Positions 37,701-64,000 of a DNA stretch of 64,000 nt are shown piece after piece. Each line of letters opens with the position of its first letter. Positions within the stretch are counted from its first letter, which is position 1. Below the pieces are notes generated by a model. The model ran no database searches. It saw only the letters and a list, made by a program, of their open reading frames with translations, and was not told the origin of the DNA. The stretch covers positions 14,752,306 through 14,816,305 of the forward strand of contig NC_135567.1 in the NCBI RefSeq assembly GCF_964340395.1. Reading direction: 5' to 3'. This DNA is from Glandiceps talaboti (lineage: Eukaryota > Hemichordata > Enteropneusta > Spengelidae). The position numbers were made by a program, and so were the translations under genes.

Positions 37701-39107
37701 TGACCTCTGGGGTGAGGGAGTCCTTGGGGTTTTCCCCTGGCAGATCTGCAGTTTTTTGCTTCTATTAAGGCAATGTTTAGGTTATTCATAGCCTTTGAGG
37801 TAATATTTCCAAGCTTCGAATAGCTAACGTAAATGTAAGTTTTAAATGAGTTTCCCATGTCACTTAAAAATGGCCCCGTAACATTGGTATAGTGGCATTA
37901 ATGTTGCATGTATAGTAAAGTCACCGGTATGTTAGAGAACTTTAGGTGGTCATACCTAGTGTATAATAAACTGGAATCTGCTGAGATGTGGTGATTTGTA
38001 GTGTCAATAACATGTAGTGTCCAAAATAGAAAGTGTATTAATCCCTTCTGACAAGTTCATAGTGACGAGTAGAACAATTTAGATTAACTTCTTTTATAAA
38101 CTATCTATGAAGATTACCAATACGAAACCTTCAAGTTCACTTTTACCCCAACGTACAATATAAGTGAAGCACTGATTATGAAACAGCCAAGCATTTACAT
38201 GACATGTTCTGTAACTAGTGTGGTAGCTAGGTAATACATGTATATGTATATTTATAGTTATGCTTGAACTAATAAGTAATATTAAAGAATTCATGTAAGA
38301 AACAGGGAGAAGAACAACTATTTACATGGACCACATTTCAGACAAGGCTATATGCCATTTTAGAAAAAGGATTGTTTACTTCCATCACAATCCAAAACAC
38401 AATGACCCCCCATCCACAATTTTGAAAACAGCATGACCCCCACTGTCAATTTCAAAAACAGGGTGACCCCCTCCCAATCCACCCACCCCCCCGGCCGAAG
38501 AAACTGACCGGTCCCTAACTTGGATTAATCGAGTGTGAGCGCACAACTGATGCATAGTTCAAATGAGGACGGCAGCCAAAACTTCAGATTTTCTTTGTTT
38601 ACTTCTAAAACACGACCTATATACAGGTAAATACACTGCATTGTTACGTGTTATGGACAAGTGGTTATTTGAATAACAGAGCAACTACCATTACAATATG
38701 TGTTTCATTGCCACTACGCATAATGTAGCTTTGACACATATCTACGTATACTTACCAATACTGAGTATTATATCAGAGAACGTGTCATTACTACCCCCGT
38801 TCCTCTCTTCAAGGAGAGAATTAACTTGTTCTCTAATTTCTTCGTTTTCTTGCTGGAGACTTTCAACCATTTCTTCCAGGTTCTCGTTGTCTGATTTTAT
38901 TTCAGCCATTTCAACCACCGTGTCTTGAACACTTTGACACTGGTCACCATTGGGTCGGGGGAGTACAAATGTATAAGCACACTCTTGCTTGGTTGAACAT
39001 CTCCGATTATTTTCGAAACACGCTCTATTTTTGTCGAATGTTAGTTGTTGGATCGACAAACGGACGAAAATCAGGGACACGAAGAGAGTCACTGTATACG
39101 TGTACAT
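31733..39107 (-). CDS. Secreted multidomain protein: angiopoietin-like N-terminus, coiled coil, EGF and Cys-rich modules (gene S-minus)
   Basis: Seven exons (39107-38756, 36730-36623, 35799-35635, 35051-34938, 33985-33827, 32827-32550, 31951-31733) join in agreeing phases (1,1,1,1,1,0) to give 464 aa. Residues 1-20 form a signal peptide. [20 protein letters not shown] resembles the CAYTF segment at the start of angiopoietins. Residues 65-105 are a Leu/Glu-rich coiled coil. Then come an EGF domain (118-153), a Cys-rich module ([20 protein letters not shown]), a second EGF of calcium-binding type ([16 protein letters not shown]), and a module resembling EB/follistatin types. A roughly 165-residue C-terminal domain has no Cys-rich signature and ends EWVLDLDAS. 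There is no fibrinogen domain and no membrane anchor. It is probably an oligomeric extracellular or matrix protein; the ligand is unknown. Intron 1 contains a TIR element. Confidence 0.82.
32087..32183. mobile_element. Tiny TIR element, about 97 bp
   Basis: CCGGATATGGGCTTTGCGGA at the left is matched by the reverse complement of TCCGTAAAGCCCATATCCGG at the right, with one mismatch. The GC-rich centre is unlike the surrounding sequence. It lies in the last intron of gene S-minus. Confidence 0.75.
32282..32390. mobile_element. MITE family 4, copy 2
   Basis: CCCTTAGGTCACTCGTTATT and GGAGAATAACGTCTAATTGT match, in reverse complement, the element at 10310-10446. It lies in the last intron of gene S-minus. 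Confidence 0.55.
33420..33695 (+). repeat. Dispersed repeat family 6, copy 2
   Basis: It matches 26610-26850 block by block. The copy here is slightly longer. It lies in an intron of gene S-minus, in antisense orientation to that gene. Confidence 0.65.
34871..34918 (-). pseudogene. Relic of a duplicated EGF exon 3' half
   Basis: Minus-strand sequence encodes [10 protein letters not shown] followed by GTAAAATGG, mirroring the end of the intact EGF exon only about 20 bp away (GYTGIYCEL then GTAAAATAC). The 5' half with the first cysteines is missing, so this looks like a partial tandem duplication of the exon and donor. Confidence 0.6.
36290..36440. mobile_element. Foldback MITE family 2, copy 2
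   Basis: It shares GAGTGCAAGTGTGGTCAGGG, GAGTGCTTGCAGTATTCTCT, GCAGTACTTCACGAGC and ATGCAAATACCCGTGAGTAC with the element at 4988-5165. The arms are more diverged. It lies in an intron of gene S-minus. Confidence 0.6.
36949..38516. mobile_element. Non-autonomous TIR element, 1.57 kb
   Basis: Perfect 20-bp terminal inverted repeats, AGGGACCGGTCAGTTTCTTC at 36949-36968 and its reverse complement at 38497-38516, are extended inward by G-rich against C-rich tracts. Subterminal arrays of GACCCCCC blocks occur at both ends. No transposase is encoded. It sits in intron 1 of gene S-minus. Confidence 0.8.
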
Positions 39108-40599
39108 GTTGTCTGAACGTCAGACGAAGAAGTAGCAGTGAATATAAGTACGCTATTGTTGACAGTTCTCTTTCCGGTACGATGACCTGACGATGACGTA
39201 TGTTTCACAATAGCAGTGATTACAATACAGACGTTTACTTGTATGTAGGTCGTGTTTCAGAAGTAAGCAAATCTGAACTTTGGGTTGTTCTCTCATTTGA
39301 CCTATACCTTGGTTGTGCACTCGCGCTTGAATAATCCAAGTTGGACATACGTTTATTAGTTCAATGTATACAATAACTTTCGGTATAGGTAACCTCGTAT
39401 TACTAATAAATCTACCGGTGAGTATTTGCTGCAATGCAAACATACACGCATGCCCAGCTTTACTAAAGAAAGGTCCAATTGTTGGATGATCAGCAAAAGC
39501 GATATATAATTGAGGACTGTGAAACCAAAATATTCTCATTAAAATGGCAGAAGCTGAGCTAATAAGTACTTTATTCAAGTGAAAATGCTTATATGATTGA
39601 ACTACAGTAGTATAACGTCTTTGTTGATGTATAGATTAACATATTTAAATATTTCATAAAGGTTGATTAGATCTGAAATTTAGTTAAATATTTAATAAAT
39701 AGAGTTTTCGGCGGCCAGTTTTGATTTATGCAAATTTGATACTTTTCCACGACTTTTCATATTTCATTATGAGGACCCGTCTGAAGATAATGGTGAAAAA
39801 ATAAATTCTGTTGCAATTAGCGATGGGTTATTCCATATTTTGACTGAACTGGTATGTTGTAGTGGTCTTTTATTCTGTACATCAAAGGTCATCAGCCCAA
39901 GATACAAATGTAGTTGCTTAATTGTTGAAGACAGGATGTGACTATGAATAAATTAAGTGGAAATATTACAACTTAAATTATGATAAATTTACTCAAATAT
40001 CATTGCATGAAATGTAAATACAAAAACACTGGATATTCATGACAACTGTTGCACACTGAGGTGTACAGAATGTTGTACTCATGAATATTCAACATTTCTT
40101 ATTCAATTATCTTGCTCTAACTTCAGGAAGGTTAGAGTGAGAAAAGTATTGCTATGAAAGAAATATTCTGTAATGGCTTCATACTGGTGGTAATAGAATG
40201 ACAGAAAGATGAATGTACTGTATATAAATGTACTGTATAGCTAATTAACAATACATTAACAATACAGCCAACGGGTGTGCTTGTTTCCTTTGTTTTCTAT
40301 CTAACCAATCAGAATAAAACTTATAAAGTGCTGTACACCCATTAACAATACAGCCAATGGGTGTGCTTGTTCCTTTCTTTTCTAACCAATCAGAATGAAC
40401 CTTATAAAGTACTTCACATTACAGCTAGGAAAACAATCATGCCGAAGTAAACTTGAATTTCTACAGTCTTCTCTTGCTCCCAAACCATTATATAAAATAT
40501 TTTTTATAATTAACTGTGATCTGTATATAATTATCCACCAATACGAAAACATGATGCACCAGCTTATGTATGTAATCCTCTGCCAGATGGCGAATGTCT

Positions 40600-41130
40600 G
40601 TTATCACTGATATGTGTAAGATCTGCCGGCATTTGTAACCATGCCAATACTTGTATATAACCTGATGTGAACTGAATACCTTCAATTTTGACTAAAATCT
40701 TGTAAAACGTCTTCTAACAAGCTTGTAATTTTTGTTGTTACTATAAATGAGTTACAAATACGTACTTATTCAACGTTGTTTCACATTGTTTTGCCATGTA
40801 AAAACATTGTAAACTTTAATCGTGTTAGCGCCCTGGACACTTCCATTCTACCAACCCCCACCCCAACCCCCCAAAAAACCACCACCACCACCACCACCAC
40901 CACCACCACCACCACCACCACCACCACCACCACCACCACCACAACAACAACAACAACAACAGCCTCAAACAAACAAACAAACAAACAAACAAACAAACAA
41001 ACAAACAAACAAAAACGTGCTAAAACCAAAGTACTGGGCCTTTACTTGAGTAGTGGCGCTAATGCGGCTAGATACAGAAATTAAAATCAAACATAAATAG
41101 TCATTTCCCATCTGTATGGCCATTTTAGTG
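40600..41130. mobile_element. Repeat family 7, copy 1, interrupted by simple repeats
   Basis: GAGTTACAAATACG, CACATTGTTTTGCCATGTA and CCATCTGTATGGCCATTTTA correspond to blocks in the copies at 52560-52945 and 60283-60650. The (ACC)n, (AAC)n and (AAAC)n tract at 40875-41012 sits inside it. Confidence 0.5.
40875..41012. repeat. (ACC)n(ACA)n(AAAC)n compound microsatellite
   Basis: Runs of CAC, then AAC, then AAAC units. The open frames of poly-Pro, poly-Thr or poly-Val here are artefacts. Confidence 0.95.
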
Positions 41131-41547
41131 ATACATGTACATTGAGGGTATTTCCAACTATTCCCATACAACTTTTAACTCTGAATTGAATTTTCACAGA
41201 TAACACCACCTATCATGTCGGCACATATTGTCACCAACAATTTGTTAAAGTTATGACACGTAAATACTGTTTATAGACATGTATCTAAATGAATCTATTC
41301 ATCAAAATAAAGGCTGTCACAAATAATTCTAAAGCAGATATAAATTGAATATCTGAGTAAAATTCAATACTTTGGCTTCGAATTAAAAAATACAAATATT
41401 TTCAATTTAAAGATGAAATGATTTCAACAAAAAATTGTATTCATTCATTCTCGTGATGGAACCTATGACTGAGAAAAATAGTGATTTCACTTTTTTATCG
41501 GGGGTAGGGATGTTTTCAAAGTAAGCAACCCCTCCTCCTCCACTACA

Positions 41548-41845
41548 TTACACTACATTACACTACACTACACTACATTACACTACACTACACTACACTA
41601 CACTACACTACACTACATTACACTATACTACACTATACTACACTACACTACACTACATTACACTACACTACACTGCACTGCACTGCACTACACTACACTA
41701 CACTACACTACATTACACTATACTACACTATATTACACTACATTACACTACACTACACTACACTACACTACACTACACTACACTACATTACACTATATTA
41801 CACTATACTACACTATACTACACTACACTACACTACATTACAGTG
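41548..41845. repeat. (CACTA)n pentanucleotide array
   Basis: About 60 pentamers CACTA with CATTA and TATTA variants. The reverse complement TAGTG is the unit of the array at 58545-58765. Confidence 0.95.
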
Positions 41846-42093
41846 ACCGTAAGCTTACTATAGCTATACAAGAAAGAATGAAATGATTATGAAATGACAA
41901 ATTCACAATTTAAAATTCAGTTTCAATCTCAACCCTTTGTTATTAGTGAACAATACTCGTTGTTATGGCAACCTAATTGTGGGAATAAGACTACAATAAC
42001 ACTTCAACTCCAACTTCAAACAGAGATGTTATTGTTAGAGATGTTACCCAACATTGTACTCATCCCCGACACTTGAACTACATAATTTGAATA

Positions 42094-42267
42094 CATACAT
42101 ACATACATACATACATACATACATACATACATACATACATACATGTACATACACACATACATACATACATACGTACGTACGTACGTACGTGCGTGCGTGC
42201 GTGCGTACATACATACATACATACATACATACATACATACATACATACATACATACATACATACATT
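42094..42267. repeat. (ACAT)n microsatellite with (ACGT)n centre
   Basis: ATAC units change in the middle to ACGT and GCGT units (about 42170-42205), then return to ATAC. The centre is self-complementary. Confidence 0.95.
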
Positions 42268-43227
42268 ACGCGCGGTTGTCATTCTGTTCCATAACATTCA
42301 GATATATTCAGATGTCTGAAGCTTGCCAATAAATACCTTGAGAGCGAATTTTTATTCGAAACGTCGGATTTTACATCTCTTTATACGGACTGACTTACAA
42401 GTTCCATAATTATGCATTTCTTTCTACATACATACATACATACATACATACATACATCTAACTACCTACCTACCTATACACATTGATTGAGAATGACTAA
42501 TGAAATATTACCTTCTCGAAAACTTTTAACCATTGTGTTAGATGAATATTTCACGCATACCAGTATACCATCAACATATGTGTCTCTCTCTGTACCTGAC
42601 TATACTGTTATTTTATTTTGTATGCAAACTCTCAAACCTGAGTCAACATCTGTTACATATTAGGTATAAAATATAAGTATGTATTGAAAATAATACTTTT
42701 TATTAATTCAGCCTTTGTGATCCGATTTTTATTAAAATGAAGGGCCTGCCCATTTCAATTTGATGGACTTGAACATTCGGTTTTCTCAAACTGAACCCCT
42801 CAGCTCCAACAACAAAAGCCAGGGTGACTGCCCCCCTCCCCCGAATATACTTTGTTTTCCAATTAGGTTATATGTCAACCATATCTTTAGGGTGGAGTAA
42901 TTTTGTGTATATGTAAGGAATGCATGGACTTAGTACTGTAATGTTGTTACTCTAACACTTGAAAGAAATTGCATATTATTATTTAAAAAATATAAATTAT
43001 TTTTGGTATTTTGATCTATTGTTCTTGGGTCAATCTATGTCACGTGACACGTATCCCCCTGCAACAATCCTTCCATTAGTAATACTAATTTGAATTCAGA
43101 GCAACTTTCTATTTTAAGGAAGACAAAATTGTTCAAAGTAACCATAAATGGACATTTCTAATGTCTGTGTTCCCTGATATATAGCTTGCAATTGTAGCAA
43201 AAAACCCCAAATAAGTGATGTCAATAA

Positions 43228-43490
43228 GCATTGCCAAATTTGCCATGGTGGCGCTCTACTTCCTGTCTATGTGTACCTTGGGGGTATAGGTTATTTGGTT
43301 AATCATAGAGCACTGCTGCTTTCCTTGATGTCTGAACAATGCGAAAATGATATCTCTGATTTACACTTCTACATAATACAAGGAATGAAGCTCTTAAGAA
43401 ACATTAGAACGAGGTGATGCTACCCCCCAATTTGAGTGAGGGCGCTGCCTTTCTCAATTTCCTGTATGCAGTCTGCAATGGCTTATTCAT
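43228..43490 (-). repeat. Dispersed repeat family 3, copy 2
   Basis: Reverse-complement match to 5281-5545. Shared blocks include GTGTACCTTGGGGGTA, a segment with AGCACTGCTGCT, and CCCAATTTGAGTGAGGGCGC. Confidence 0.7.
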
Positions 43491-45086
43491 ATGTGCATGT
43501 AATGTGTCATGGAAGGAAAGGTAATATTTTCTTGAAATATATGACGTCATTCGTCAATACTATCTACTAAGTACTAGATGCTAAGTACTAAACATGGTAT
43601 GACAGAAGTATCCCCTTCCTACGGTAGAGACATATTAGTGTTTTAAGGGATACATTTCACAGCCAAAACGACAAATACAATTGTCTTCTTGTTGTACCTG
43701 TGATAAAATTACCTGTAGAGATATTTTCGAAAGTGCACCCCACTTGAAGTGGATTTTCTGAAATGACCCGACCCCGTAGGTTAAGTGGTACATAACGAAA
43801 TGACCCTCTCCCACCAACTCCCCCTCCCCACCCAGTTAAAAGTGACTGGCCCTTTATGAAGTTATTTCAATGGTGTGCCAGATGTGTTGGCACTGAGCTA
43901 ATGTTGCGGATATATTAGAATAGTTATAATGTTTGGTAGTTTTTATTATGCATAATTCTCTTCTTACAAACACATACAGAAACTGTTAAAGCGTGACACC
44001 ACTCCAGGAAATGACGTCATTTTCATAAACTATGAGTTCTGGACATCACCCCCTAAATTACTTGCGATTTGATTTTGTGATTTTATAGGGTATCTTTGCT
44101 ATGGGCTATTGCATCATGGGAGTCAGTAAAAATAATGTATTCAAGTTCAAATACATTTGTTTGGATTTGCATTATTTACTCAGACATTTGTACAAAAAGC
44201 AAAGGCCGAGATGGGGTGAGGCTAATAATTTAAATTGCGATTATCTGACATGGGCAAGAAATAGTGTGTTTCCAATAACCGACCGGCCCTAGATTAAGCT
44301 GTCGACACTAAATCATTTTTTACATGCAAAAAAGGTAAAATTATGACAATTTGCTGCTATTTCCCTGTAGATCTTCTTGCTAAGGTATCTATAGTTACAT
44401 TTTTAAAAATCACATTCCAGAGATAAACGATGTCACTTCGGTCTATAACAACACAGTCTACATATTGTGTTTTTCTACTTCTGAATAACAGAATTGTTTT
44501 CATTTACTTTTACACTTCAAAAACTGTTACGGAAGTATTATGACGAACGAGTATCTTTTGCTCGAATTAATTTGAAAAAATTACAAAAAATAAAATGTAA
44601 AATAAAAAAAATAAAATGAAGTCATGTTATCGGAAACAAACATTGTTTTTATATTTTTGCCTATCAAGGATTCATTTTATATATGTACAGAGAACAAATA
44701 TTACTCACTACAGTTTAGTTGAGATATTTTTATCTTTCATAAAAAGATTTATGAGTGATACTTGCAGAAAACAGAACGCTAGATGGCGCACTATTACATG
44801 GATTGTTAAACAGAATACGGCATCCTTGATCATTGCCTTGGTATCTTGTCTTCCCCAGACCCTGGCACATGTTTATATTCATTCCTATGACCCCACCTCA
44901 CCCCACTCACTATGCTCCAACCCTTCCCTACCTGTAACTACAGAAGGCTCTTTACCCCTAAGTGTAACATAATTGTTGCTTCACCGAACGGAGTAGTGTA
45001 ATACTAGATCAGTATGGTTAGACTTTACAAACACACCTTCCTGCTGTAGTCGCAGTTAGTTCACTTCGTCTGACGTTCATCACATC

Positions 45087-64000
<18,914 letters not shown>

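Larger units (their letters stand above)
39108..45086. other. Intergenic spacer between two divergent paralogues
   Basis: No supported coding exon lies in this 6-kb spacer. It contains repeat family 7 (40600-41130), simple repeats (40875-41012, 41548-41845, 42094-42267), a possible Penelope-type 3' relic near 42340 and repeat family 3 (43228-43490). The sequence just upstream of each start codon shares CTTCGTCTGACGTTCA, so the core promoter or 5' UTR is conserved between the two genes. Confidence 0.6.

Noticed and set aside
39153-39578. 141-codon minus-strand frame
   Set aside because: No domain, repeat or splice evidence; it lies upstream of the start of gene S-minus.
42740-43855. Possible TIR element with AAGGGCC ends and C-rich blocks, like the one at 36949-38516
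   Set aside because: The ends match over only about 7-10 bp, which is too weak to call.

Overview
The window looks like nuclear DNA of a marine invertebrate animal. It is AT-rich, its genes are split by canonical GT-AG introns, and its proteins are metazoan types: C2H2 zinc-finger regulators, EGF modules and an acyl-CoA synthetase. It also holds a GIY-YIG Penelope-like retroelement, many small foldback DNA elements and long tetra- and pentanucleotide arrays. I cannot assign a species or phylum. No tRNA, rRNA or CRISPR array was recognised. All exon boundaries below were read by eye from splice signals and phase agreement.

Layout, left half. A six-exon gene runs on the minus strand from 7226 off the left edge. 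It encodes a Cys/His-rich N-terminus, a long Gln/Thr/Asn repeat tract made by a 78-bp coding minisatellite, and a C-terminal part with Cys and Asp-x-His motifs resembling a papain-fold protease. Only 167 bp away, and divergent from it, starts a three-exon zinc-finger gene (7394-11892, 5 fingers). A second three-exon zinc-finger gene (25296-30157, 8 fingers) has the same architecture: two short exons plus the start of a third, all at phase 1, encode a shared N-terminal region, followed by an acidic linker with a VKxEP motif and the fingers. Between them lie an ACSF2-like acyl-CoA synthetase copy with a single-base frameshift (17390-19062, minus) and a second partial copy (23689-24060, plus).

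Layout, right half. Two paralogous secreted-protein genes lie head to head. The minus-strand gene (39107 to 31733, seven exons, 464 aa) reads signal peptide, angiopoietin-like CAYTF segment, coiled coil, EGF, Cys-rich module, EGF, Cys-rich module, unknown C-terminal domain. The plus-strand gene starts at 45087 with a near-identical first exon and is continued, by inference, by four phase 1-1 Cys-rich exons between 60765 and 63941, running off the right edge. The roughly 15.5 kb between is treated as intron. It holds microsatellites, small repeats and a striking Penelope-like insertion (47672-52390): two copies in inverted orientation with 2.2-kb arms, a 70-bp pseudo-LTR repeat, a hammerhead-ribozyme motif at the 3' end of each copy, and a 14-bp target-site duplication.

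Most of the remaining DNA is repeats: several MITE families present two or three times in this window, minisatellites of 74, 78 and 96 bp, and microsatellites that in two genes begin exactly at the 5' splice site.
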